DNA from: Isotricha intestinalis
Taxonomy: Eukaryota > Ciliophora > Litostomatea > Vestibuliferida > Isotrichidae
Length of the DNA: 37,398 bases
NCBI GenBank assembly: GCA_023807065.1
Contig: JAJJLU010000492.1
Location: 1 to 37,398 of the forward strand
Reading direction: 5' to 3'
Shown one piece after another: positions 1 to 8,900 of the stretch. Each line of letters begins with the position of its first letter. The stretch's first letter is position 1. The translations under genes and the position numbers were made by a program. The notes under the pieces are model-generated. The model was not told the origin of the DNA and did no database searches. It was given only the letters and a program-made list of their open reading frames with translations.

Positions 1-150
1 AAATGTGTATCCATCAAATGTTTCTGATATTGTTGTTCCATTTATTTCATCTCCTATTTTTTTATCTATTATTTCTCCTAATTTCTCCTCATTCTGAAGT
101 TCTACTAATTTATTACATCCTGTCTCTGGACATGATATATTGAATTTCAT
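1..150 (-). CDS. RPS6: Ribosomal protein eS6 (RPS6), N-terminal 50 residues
   Basis: This is the start of a gene that runs off the left edge. The reverse strand from the ATG at 150 gives exactly 50 in-frame codons. They begin MKFNISCPETGCNKLVE and end GYTF, which matches the N-terminus of eukaryotic eS6 (MKLNIS-P-TGCQKL-E, then a GY-F-like strand). eS6 belongs to the small ribosomal subunit and is a classic target of TOR/S6-kinase signalling through its C-terminal tail, which is not in this window. No intron is visible in this part. The gene fixes two things: the left edge is internal to a larger contig, and the organism is eukaryotic. The identity is a homology call by eye. Confidence 0.88.
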   Translation of the reverse strand, partial: MKFNISCPETGCNKLVELQNEEKLGEIIDKKIGDEINGTTISETFDGYTF

Positions 151-465
151 TATTAATATATGTTTAAATTTTTATTAAGATATATTAATATTTCTTATTT
201 AATTAATTAAATTAATTATTTTTTTTATTTTTTTTATTTATGATTTAATAAAATTTTCAAATACCTTTAATTTTTAAATGAATATGAAATTTAACCATCA
301 AAAAATGTTTGAACAATATCAAATAATAAGTAATGTAATAAATAATAAAGACTCAATATTTTTAAATTAAAATAAAAATTAAAATTTTTTATTAAAGATT
401 ATTTAAAATTATCATATAATATTAATTTAAATTATCATAAAAACAAATATTTTTATTTATAAATT
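151..465. other. Spacer: eS6 upstream region and HDAC 3' end
   Basis: This 315-nt, very AT-rich stretch lies upstream of eS6 and downstream of the HDAC gene, both on the reverse strand. It should hold the eS6 promoter and the HDAC polyadenylation region. I see no reading frame, RNA gene or recognisable binding site in it. Confidence 0.5.
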
Positions 466-1701
466 TTATTTCCCTCTTCCTTCATCATCAAATTCATTAG
501 GATGATCTTTAACTCTAGTCAATTGTAAATTACCTTTATTTAGTTTTTCCAAATCTTCTAAAAAATCTTTAGGTAAATTATCATCAATAATAGGAACAGG
601 TTCCAAAGCTTTTAAACTTTCCAAATTATATTCAATTAATTCATCCAAAAATTTCCTTTCATTCATATTAGGATGATTTGCAGGTTTATTATGTAATTTA
701 TATTCAGGGCCATATTTAGTATAATAATCAGTAATAGGCATATCATTAGATAATTCTTCATCTAAAGCAACACCAGTTTCATAAGTCCAACATCTAGAAA
801 CATTCTCAATAGTATATCCTCCACCTCCTAAAAGTAACATAGGTAACCCAAAACTTTTAACATATCTTACACATTCTCCATGTCCTTTAACAGTTAAACA
901 AAAGTCACCTAATTTATCATATGATATTGAATCTGCTCCACATTGCATTACCACCGCTCCAGGACGATAATGTTCAATTACTTTCTCAGATATTATTTTA
1001 AATGTTCTTATATAATTATCATCATCAATACCTTTCTTTAAAGGAACATTCATTGCATAATGTAATCCTTCATCTTCTCCTATATCAGTAATGGATCCTG
1101 TACCAGGGAAAAAATCACCAAATCTATGAAATGAAAGAGTCATACATCTATTTGTTAAATAGAAAGCTTCTTCAACACCATCACCATGATGAACATCAAT
1201 ATCAATATATAAAACTCGATTATAAGATTTGAGTAATTCTAAAATACCAAGAACAATATCATTAATATAGCAAAAACCACTGGCTTCGACTTTTTTAGCA
1301 TGATGTAATCCTCCACCCCAATTAATAGCTAAATCACATAAATTATTTGTTAAAAGTCTAGCTCCATCAATTGAGCCTCCTGCAGATATTTGACTAAAAG
1401 ATAATACTCCACTAAATGCTGGGCAATCTGTTTCTCCTACTGAATAGAGTTGTTTATTTGATTTATCAGGATTATTCGAAATATTTTCTAAATAATTTAT
1501 GTAAGCTGAACTATGGAAATTTGTTAATTCTTCATAATTTGCCCAATGTGGCTCATATACTTCCATTTGTCTATATAAACCATAGTTTACTATCAGTTGA
1601 TGTGCCATTTTTATACGGATTGGTTTCATTGGGTGTTGCTCACCATAGTAGAATGAACCTATGTTGTTGTTGTAGAGATATCCTACTCGACGTTTGGACA
1701 T
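466..1701 (-). CDS. Class I (RPD3-type) histone deacetylase
   Basis: This 411-aa protein is a zinc-dependent lysine deacetylase of the Rpd3/HDAC1 class, expected in the nucleus in corepressor complexes. The fold is complete. The N-terminus has RRVGYLY and QHPMKP. The catalytic His pair is in GLHHAKK (about H133/H134). The zinc ligands are D169 and H171 in IDIDVHHGDG and D257 in QCGADS. The transition-state Tyr is about Y296 in GGGGYT. The conserved FFPGTG is also present. The length is close to the roughly 400-residue catalytic core. A short acidic/basic tail ends GRGK and then TAA. No intron is needed, since the frame is open throughout. All key catalytic residues are in place, so it should be active. 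The exact paralogue cannot be named. Confidence 0.95.
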   Translation of the reverse strand: MSKRRVGYLYNNNIGSFYYGEQHPMKPIRIKMAHQLIVNYGLYRQMEVYEPHWANYEELTNFHSSAYINYLENISNNPDKSNKQLYSVGETDCPAFSGVLSFSQISAGGSIDGARLLTNNLCDLAINWGGGLHHAKKVEASGFCYINDIVLGILELLKSYNRVLYIDIDVHHGDGVEEAFYLTNRCMTLSFHRFGDFFPGTGSITDIGEDEGLHYAMNVPLKKGIDDDNYIRTFKIISEKVIEHYRPGAVVMQCGADSISYDKLGDFCLTVKGHGECVRYVKSFGLPMLLLGGGGYTIENVSRCWTYETGVALDEELSNDMPITDYYTKYGPEYKLHNKPANHPNMNERKFLDELIEYNLESLKALEPVPIIDDNLPKDFLEDLEKLNKGNLQLTRVKDHPNEFDDEGRGK

Positions 1702-2918
1702 ATTTTTGAGTGATATATATAAATTTGAATTTTTTATTTAATTTTTTTTTTATTTTTTTAGGGATTTATTTGATTTTTTTTAGATTGAAAAAAATATATT
1801 TTTTTCTTTATATTGATTTCAATTGAGCCATGAAAAAATATTTTATTCTTTAAATAATAATGTAAACAAAATATAATTTATGAATGATAAAAAAAATCAG
1901 AAAAAATTTCTTTACTTTTGGAATTTATAAAGTCTTTTTCTTTTAATTTTAAAGAATATATCAAATATTCTAATTAAAAAAATCCTTTTAAAATAATAAA
2001 TCATTCATTAGTATCTAGCTTTTAAAAAAATATTATATTATTATGTCATTTAAATAAAAATTGAAAGAACTTAAAACATTTTTTTAATATACAAATTCAA
2101 GATATATAAACTTTTAAAATTATATTTTCAGCAAAAATAAAATAAATAAAAAGAAATTTCTTCATCCAGATAAGTTAAAATAATGAAAAAAAATAAATCC
2201 TATTTCTCAAATATAACCATCATCAAAGTAATTCTCTTTTGTTCTCCTTATATATTCATTATTAAAAAAATGGTTAAGCTAAAATATATCTAAATTTTAA
2301 CATAAAATTTCCCTTATTCGCCAATTTCTCCTTGCTCGGTTATACATTAATTCATTATTTTTATTATATATTTTATAAAAGTCTGCAAATTTTTTGTAAA
2401 AATTTTTTAAAATAATTTTATTTTGTTCCTTTCTTTTAATTTTGATGTTTGATGTTAAATCTATATTATAATAAATTATCATATCATCATATTTTTTTAA
2501 TCTTTAGTTTTAATCAATCTCTTTGATCTTATTATTTTTCTTCTTTTTCACTAAAAAAAAAAATAACCTGTTTTTATAATTTTATCTGAAATTGAGAATT
2601 TTTTTTTTCTGTTTCTCTTTTATTTATTATTGATTTAATCTATTAATTGATATTTCTTTTTCGTGATTTTTCATATTTTTATCTATTTTTTTTTATTTCC
2701 ATTATTTGATTTGTTTTTGGTTTTATTAGAGTTGTTTATATATTAATGGTAAACGTTTTCATTAAGGTTTCATATGATTATCTTTTAATAGAAACTTCAA
2801 ATTCAATAATTTTCTAATTTCTTCAAAAAAAAAAAAAAAATTATTTTTTTTTTATTAAATAGAGGACTTTCATAATATATATATATGAATAAAAAATTGA
2901 AAAGTAAAATAATATTAA
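1702..2918. other. Spacer of about 1.2 kb with a possible gene relic
   Basis: This AT-rich region lies between the HDAC start and the 264-aa gene, so both promoters lie in it. On the reverse strand a 61-codon frame runs from an ATG at 2482 to TAA at 2297. Beyond it the same frame continues through one TAA and one TAG to a TGA near 2186. The conceptual product is fairly polar and protein-like, but I recognise no family and AT-rich DNA produces such readings by chance. A run of 16 A lies near 2826. No tRNA or other RNA gene was seen. Confidence 0.3.
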
Positions 2919-3713
2919 ATGATAAACTTCATCGCAAAAAAACAAAAAAAAAGTATTTATGATATTTTTGATGAAGAAGAAAGCTTTAAAATTGAAAAAA
3001 AAATTTTAACATCCATTCCAAATGATAATGCAAAACATTATGGAAGAACAAGAAATAAAGATCAAAAAAAGGAATTATGTCCTAATTCAGGTCATAACAA
3101 ATATACAGAAGATAATAAAAGGAATAAAATAATGAATAATTTTCTTAAGTTTTTAATCTCATTTTTGAACGAAAATTTAAAGGAAAATGAATTTACACAG
3201 TTTTTGTTTTTAAAATTAAAAAAAATAAGAAAAGTTAAAACTTTAAATTCATCTTCAATAAAACAAATATTTAATTCAACAATATTTGAATTTTGTGAAA
3301 ACCAAGTTTCAATAAGAAATAAAAAAAAAAGGTCAGAAGTTGTTCATTTGAATCCAACGAATATAATAAATTTGAGTAAAAATATTTATGAACTTAAAGT
3401 ATGTGATTTTTATCATAAATATTTCCTTTCAAATAGATTGAATGAAGAGGAAACAATATTTGATTATTATTTTGGGAAGAGCAACGAGCTATTAAATTTT
3501 CATCATTTTCTCAATAAATTTAAGGAAGAAGAAAATTATCAAAAAGCTTTAATAAAAACTGCAAATAATTTAATAAACTTTATAAACAATTTCAATTCAA
3601 ACAATACACAAAATAGTACAGTGGATACAAAAGATTTAAATTTAATGACTTTTGAAGAAGAAAAAAATGATGAAATATTATCTTTTCACATTTTTAGTGA
3701 TGATAACAATTAA
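2919..3713 (+). CDS. Uncharacterised 264-aa protein, possibly a protist-expanded family
   Basis: This is an intact frame from ATG to TAA. The middle has a GRTRNKDQ-like basic box, then GHNKYTEDN leading into a hydrophobic helix (NFLKFLISFLNENL). Further on it has SSSIKQIFNSTIFEFC and then IYELKVCDFYHKYFL. From memory, this order (basic GRxR box, HNK(F/Y)xxDN, helix, then a K-x-F-N-x-T segment and an EL/DFY-YL segment) resembles a large family of protist proteins of unknown function, known from ciliates and parabasalids. That link is weak. The C-terminus is Asn-rich and acidic. There is no signal peptide, membrane segment or catalytic motif. The gene faces away from HDAC and converges with the TBC gene. 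Confidence 0.65.
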   Translation: MINFIAKKQKKSIYDIFDEEESFKIEKKILTSIPNDNAKHYGRTRNKDQKKELCPNSGHNKYTEDNKRNKIMNNFLKFLISFLNENLKENEFTQFLFLKLKKIRKVKTLNSSSIKQIFNSTIFEFCENQVSIRNKKKRSEVVHLNPTNIINLSKNIYELKVCDFYHKYFLSNRLNEEETIFDYYFGKSNELLNFHHFLNKFKEEENYQKALIKTANNLINFINNFNSNNTQNSTVDTKDLNLMTFEEEKNDEILSFHIFSDDNN

Positions 3714-3906
3714 ATTAAATTTCATTTTTTTTTCGGAAAAAAAGCATTAGTATTAATAAAAAATTATTATTTATTAACATATATTTTAAAACATTTTAAA
3801 AAATAAATTATTTCTTTTTTTCATTAATTTAAAAAAGTAAACTTTAATAATCTTCTTTCATAATTAATTAATATTAATTAATTAATTTTATATGATTAAT
3901 AAAAAA

Positions 3907-6252
3907 TTATTCAGAAAGAAAATCTTCATTGAACATTTGAATCTTATTTAAAATATTATTATTAAACTTAACATAACTCATTCTATTAATAAATTCTTCT
4001 TCTTTTAAATTTAAATTAGAAACTTTTTGTAATTTTTGAATAATATCTTCGAATTCTAAATCATAAAATTCATTTTCATAGTAATTAAGAATAATAATTC
4101 CACTTTTATAAATTGTTTCAATACCTTCAATTAAATAAATATCCCAAATTCTCATTGTAATATCCAAATTTAAGTTTTTAGCAAAAAGTGTCATTATCCA
4201 TTCAATGAAAAAATGTTCAGCTATAATTCCTAAATTACAAAAATATTGATATAATTTAGGTAAATTTAAATAGAATATTTCATTAAACAAATCTAATCTT
4301 TTTTTAATAGATATTTCATCAATTCTAAAAAAGCAAATGATAGAAGGATGTAAAGTTATATTCATTAAACAAACAAAACTTTGAAATTTATCCATTTGAA
4401 GAAGAAGAGTTCCAGCAATATAAGATAAACCTTGAATATAACCAATATCAGGTCTACTTATTACATATGCTCTTAAAATTTCTCTTAAATCATCTCCCAT
4501 TGGAGAATTATTTTTATATATATTTAAATTACAATAAGTTCTCTCTATATCTAAATCTATTAAATGAATACTTTCTTCTTTATCATTCGTATGAATTATA
4601 TATTGATTATATTTTGAATCTTTATTATTAGTATTATTAATTTTGTTTGTATTATTTTTTAAATTTTCATGTTTCATTAATAATTCTATTGATTTTTTCA
4701 CTTCTATATTATAATAATCTTTTGTTATTGAAAATTTATTTCCTATACTTAATAACCATATTTTTCCTCTTATTGGGTTTGGAACTCCTTTGTAAAAATA
4801 TTTCTTAAAATTTTTATTCAATCTCATTTTGGACCAATTTGGTATTATTTTTTCTTCCCAATATAAAATTTGATTTATTTCATTATTATGTTTATCTTCT
4901 AATTTTTTCATATTTTCTTTCAATATTAATTTTTTAGTTCTTATTCTATTTTTATACTTTTCTCTATTATCATGAACTAATTTTCTATGAATTTCTTCTT
5001 CTTCTTTTGTTTTTTTTGGTAAATTATCTGGTCTAAAAGATAAATTTGAATCTTTATATTTATCAGTAAAAGATATTGATAATAAATTAATATAATTGTT
5101 TAATTCAGACAAAGGATTATCTGAATATTCAGTTTCTAAAGAAATTGGATTTTGTTCTTCTAATAATTCTTCAAAAGAATCATTTTCATCTGTTAATTTA
5201 TTTATATATAATTCTTCTATCTGAATATTTTCTAAAGGAGAAATAATTATTTCTTCATTATTATTTATGATAATTAGATTTTTATCTGAAAATGATAATT
5301 TTATATTTTCTATTTTTATTTCTTTATTTATTTGAAAAACTTTAGGTTTATTATTATTGATTTTTCCAAAAGTTAATATTGTGTTTTTTTCTGATAATAT
5401 TAAAGTCGAATTTAAAGAAGTTTTAATTAAAGAAATATTATCATTATTTTTATTAAAATAATTATATGAAATGATTTTATCTTTATTTAAGGGAATTTTT
5501 TCTTCTGAAGAATTTATAATTGATTGATTAAAAGTATTATCTCCAAAAATAAATAAATTATTATCATTTGTTAAAATAATAGAATGTTTAGCTCCAAGTG
5601 AAATTGTATTTACAGAAATATTATGTAAAATTTCTATTGGTTTTTCAATAAAATTATTATCAGAGATTCCACATTGAAAATTTGAATTGTCTCCCCAAGC
5701 AAAAATATAATCTTCATTATTATTTTCATCTCTTTTTTTACCTGAAACTAAATGAAAGTTCTCACCACTATTTATTTTCTCTATATTATAATTTAATAAA
5801 TCTATTAATAAGGTTGGATTTTCTTTTTGTATATATAAATTACCTCCATAAGTTAAAAATAGGGATTCAGATATACTACTTGAAATTTTTTTTATTTTCT
5901 TTTTTTCTAAAATTCCTGGTATTGGATTTAATCTTGTAATATTAAATTTATTATTTAAAAAATTATATTCTGAGAAAAATGTATTTGATTTGGAATCTAA
6001 TATAAAAATATTTTTTTTTGTGAATGATATTTCTTTTTGGTTTATATTAGATGAATTTATGTTTTGAATTTTTTCAAATTCAAATTTTTCTTCTTTTACA
6101 TTTAATTGATATAAATCGTTATTAAATATAATATAGAATATATCATCACTAAAAAATGGATTATATATATTTAAATTTTCTTGATTATTATTATAATTTT
6201 TTATAAATAAATTTGGGGAAATTTGGAAACAATTTTCATCAATTTTTTTCAT
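3907..6252 (-). CDS. RCC1-like repeat + TBC domain protein (probable Rab GTPase-activating protein)
   Basis: This 781-aa protein has two modules. The N-terminal half (about 1-340) is Asn/Ile-rich with RCC1-type blade signatures: FAWGDNSNFQCG near 184-195, GAKHSIIL near 220, FIFGDN near 234 and LTFGK near 293. After a charged, probably helical linker (about 410-470) comes a TBC domain (about 488-735). It starts GVPNPIRGKIW and has both catalytic fingers: the Arg in IDLDIER (about R571) and the Gln in GYIQG (about Q607). RIWD follows near 701. TBC domains with both fingers stimulate GTP hydrolysis by Rab proteins, so this is probably an active Rab-GAP in membrane traffic. The RCC1-like half may be a beta-propeller for targeting. 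Its substrate Rab cannot be named. Confidence 0.85.
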   Translation of the reverse strand: MKKIDENCFQISPNLFIKNYNNNQENLNIYNPFFSDDIFYIIFNNDLYQLNVKEEKFEFEKIQNINSSNINQKEISFTKKNIFILDSKSNTFFSEYNFLNNKFNITRLNPIPGILEKKKIKKISSSISESLFLTYGGNLYIQKENPTLLIDLLNYNIEKINSGENFHLVSGKKRDENNNEDYIFAWGDNSNFQCGISDNNFIEKPIEILHNISVNTISLGAKHSIILTNDNNLFIFGDNTFNQSIINSSEEKIPLNKDKIISYNYFNKNNDNISLIKTSLNSTLILSEKNTILTFGKINNNKPKVFQINKEIKIENIKLSFSDKNLIIINNNEEIIISPLENIQIEELYINKLTDENDSFEELLEEQNPISLETEYSDNPLSELNNYINLLSISFTDKYKDSNLSFRPDNLPKKTKEEEEIHRKLVHDNREKYKNRIRTKKLILKENMKKLEDKHNNEINQILYWEEKIIPNWSKMRLNKNFKKYFYKGVPNPIRGKIWLLSIGNKFSITKDYYNIEVKKSIELLMKHENLKNNTNKINNTNNKDSKYNQYIIHTNDKEESIHLIDLDIERTYCNLNIYKNNSPMGDDLREILRAYVISRPDIGYIQGLSYIAGTLLLQMDKFQSFVCLMNITLHPSIICFFRIDEISIKKRLDLFNEIFYLNLPKLYQYFCNLGIIAEHFFIEWIMTLFAKNLNLDITMRIWDIYLIEGIETIYKSGIIILNYYENEFYDLEFEDIIQKLQKVSNLNLKEEEFINRMSYVKFNNNILNKIQMFNEDFLSE

Positions 6253-6901
6253 TTTATTTAATTTTTTTTTTCAAATTTTTATTTTTAAAAATAATAGAAT
6301 ATTATTTCATAATTATTACATTTACGGAAGTATTTTTCAAATCAACAATTTTTATTTAAAAGGATATTTTTCTGTGGAAGAAGGCTATTAAAATATCATT
6401 TTAATTTTTGAGTATTTTAAGTGATTTATTATTTTTATTCATATGTTTCATTAATAATAATTTTTAATAGCTTAAAATTTGTAATTAAATCTTTTTTATG
6501 AAATTAATTACTTTTTTATTCAATAAATAATAGAAATATTGTTTAATATAAAGCAACTGAAAAATTTTCTTTTTTTAAATAAAAATATTAGTCTTATTCT
6601 CATACAAATTTTACGATGAGAAGTAGATCTTTCTATTATATTAAGAAAAACTATTACAAAGATTTTTATATTTATTAAGATTGCAAAATAAATGAATGAT
6701 CCATATCTAAAATTTTAGTTTAGGTATCAAATTTATATTCTATTCATTAATTATTTATTTTTAGTCATAAAAACTAACTTTTAAAATAATTGTTTGATTC
6801 AAGTTCAACTTTCTGTATTTTACGAATTATGTTTTGATAAGAAATCTAATAAAAATAGGAGCACAAAATAATAGGAATTTTAAGATTAAAAATTTTTATA
6901 A
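6253..6901. other. Spacer, no supported gene
   Basis: This 649-nt AT-rich region lies upstream of the TBC gene and downstream of the coiled-coil gene. One forward frame (about 6620-6870) reads as a plausible hydrophobic protein only if several TAA/TAG codons are ignored. I give that no weight. No RNA gene, repeat or regulatory motif was recognised. Confidence 0.4.
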
Positions 6902-7857
6902 TTATATAATAATATGTTTAAGTTTAGATATATTACTTTTTATATTTATTCTCATTATAATATTTTTTCCTTTAATTGAATTATAATTTGATTCAATATC
7001 AATAAATTTGCAAATTTGTTCTTTTATTTTATTTAAATTTTGAATGGATTTTGAAATACATTCTTCAAAATTAGAAATTTGGATTTTCATTTCTTTTATT
7101 TCTTCATTTATTAATTTTTTTCTATTATTTTCTTTTTTAATTTTGTTTTCTAATATCTCAATTTCTTTTTCATTTTCTAGCATCTTACTTTCTTTTTTTA
7201 TTTGGAAATATTTTAAATTTAATTCTTTCAATTTATTTTCTAATTGTTGACTTTTATTTTCAATATTTGAAATAATATTTTTATCTTCTGTTTTAAAATG
7301 ATCTTTAATTAAATAATTTAAATTGTTTCCTTCAAAATGTTTTAATAAAGATAAATATTCATTATTAATTTGATTATATTCCTTTAATAAAATATTATTT
7401 CTATTTTTAATTTTTATATTTGAATTTTCAATTTCTTTAATTTCTTTTAATATATTTTTTTTTTCTTGTATTATAAAATTTATTTCATCTTTTAATTCTA
7501 AAATATCATTTTCAATTTTTTCAATTTTATTATATTTTTTTGAAAATTTTTCTTTTATTTCTAAATAATCTTTTGATTTTGGCTTAAGAATATTTTTTAT
7601 TTGGTATATATCCTCAGAAATTTGTTTATATTTGTTTTCTAAATTTTTTGAATTTGTTTTCTCTATTTCTTTTCTTTCGTTCGTATATAATTCAAATCTT
7701 ATTTTATTAAATATTAAATATGAAATTTATTATTTTACTCTTTTTGTAATATCAATATTTTGTTTAAAGCTATAGAATGTTTTTCTGATTCAGACATTAA
7801 AGTAGAGTAAAAATTTTTGAAAGTCTCAATATCCTTTATAAATGGTTTATATTCCAT
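6902..7857 (-). CDS. Coiled-coil protein with a 41-nt intron (304 aa after splicing)
   Basis: The start is the ATG at 7857 (MEYKPFIKDIETF...). Exon 1 covers 7857-7739, the intron is 7738-7698, and exon 2 covers 7697-6902 with TAA. The unspliced frame hits a stop just after the donor. Removing the 41 nt joins LILQKE to FELYTNERKE in frame, giving 304 residues. Almost the whole product is charged, Lys/Glu/Asn-rich helix with heptad-like Ile/Leu spacing, including long EKxNxIxxL-type stretches. This indicates an extended coiled coil. There is no motor, membrane or enzymatic motif, and I do not recognise a family. In a ciliate such proteins are often cytoskeletal or basal-body associated, but that is only context. 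A later TTG or ATG start would lose most of the coiled coil. Confidence 0.75.
7698..7738 (-). other. Putative 41-nt spliceosomal intron
   Basis: Read on the reverse strand it begins GTAAAAT and ends AATAAG. It splits a Glu codon (GA|A) and removes the in-frame stops that would otherwise end the frame. Both flanks have the same coiled-coil composition. The intron is inferred from frame restoration and was not tested with transcripts. Confidence 0.7.
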
Positions 7858-8900
7858 TAATTATTTAAATTTAAAATATAAATTTAAATTAAATATATAA
7901 AGAAAAAATTATCAAAATAAATCATAATTTGATATAATGATGAATAAAATGAATAGTTCATAGATTTTCAAAAAATAATACATAATAAAAAGAGATAGAA
8001 TGATTGGAGTGAAAAGAACTAACAATTAAATTGAACTCTTTTTAAAAATGGTTCCAAATTAAATGGAATGGAAAAATATGTATTATTTAATAGGGTATTT
8101 TGATATAAATAAATATATAAATTATATATAATAAATAAGAAAAATAAATTTATTAGTCTACTTCATAAATATAATTCTTTTATCTTATTCTTATTTAATA
8201 TTTCCTAAATTAAACAAGAGAGAAATTAAATGATAATTAAATGAATTTGTTGAAATTAATAATAGAAATTATTATAAAGAAAAAAAACAAAGTATTAAGT
8301 AATTATTCTATTAAAAAACTTAAAAAAAAAAGATTAATGAGATAAAATAAAAGAGATATTTGTCCTTATATAATTCTAACTAAAAAATAAACAATAAAAA
8401 ATATATTAAATTTATTTATAAAAAATAATTTGTTATTTATATATAAATATTTAAGAATGGTTATATAAAGATTTATATGATTTAGTATTTATATTGATAA
8501 GAACATATTATGATGATAAAGAAATTTAAATATATTAAATAAATTTATTTATCTCAAATTTTGTGTTTATTTTTAAATGTTTATTTTTCAACATTTTTAA
8601 TCAATTAAATATTCATTATCAAAACAACTCAAGTTATTATAATATTAGTTACATAAATTAAATTCTACCATTTTTTGAAAAGTAATATCTTTAATATCTT
8701 ATTTTTTGAATTAATTTATTATTCTATTTTATACTTTTATATTCTTCTATTTGTCTTTATTCTATAAATTATATGTAATAATAGTATTATTGAAAAATAA
8801 GTTTTAAACTAGCAAATAAAATAAATCATTGTTAACAAAATTAAATTATATTTATAAATTGAATTTAATAAAATAAAAAATATAAAAAATAAATACATTT
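7858..8900. other. Spacer of about 1 kb, no supported gene
   Basis: This region lies between the coiled-coil gene start and the NOT1 stop, both on the reverse strand. It is AT-rich with stops in all frames. It is too short (1,043 nt) to encode the roughly 500-residue NOT1 C-terminal domain missing from the neighbouring gene, and I see no matching frame. A forward frame from about 7937 to 8230 avoids TGA but contains many TAA/TAG codons and was not accepted. Confidence 0.5.

Noticed and set aside
1416..1709. 97-codon forward frame opposite the HDAC start
   Set aside because: It lies antisense to a fully conserved catalytic gene and has no independent coding character. Similar antisense frames opposite NOT1, RPA1, the kinase and others were dropped for the same reason.
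7937..8230. Forward frame without TGA that looks like a protein if TAA/TAG are sense
   Set aside because: A competing frame in the same stretch looks equally protein-like, no family is recognisable, and TGA is rare enough in such DNA for open stretches to occur by chance.
7858..8900. Missing C-terminal domain of NOT1 in the downstream spacer
   Set aside because: The spacer is shorter than the domain, has stops in all frames and shows no similar sequence.
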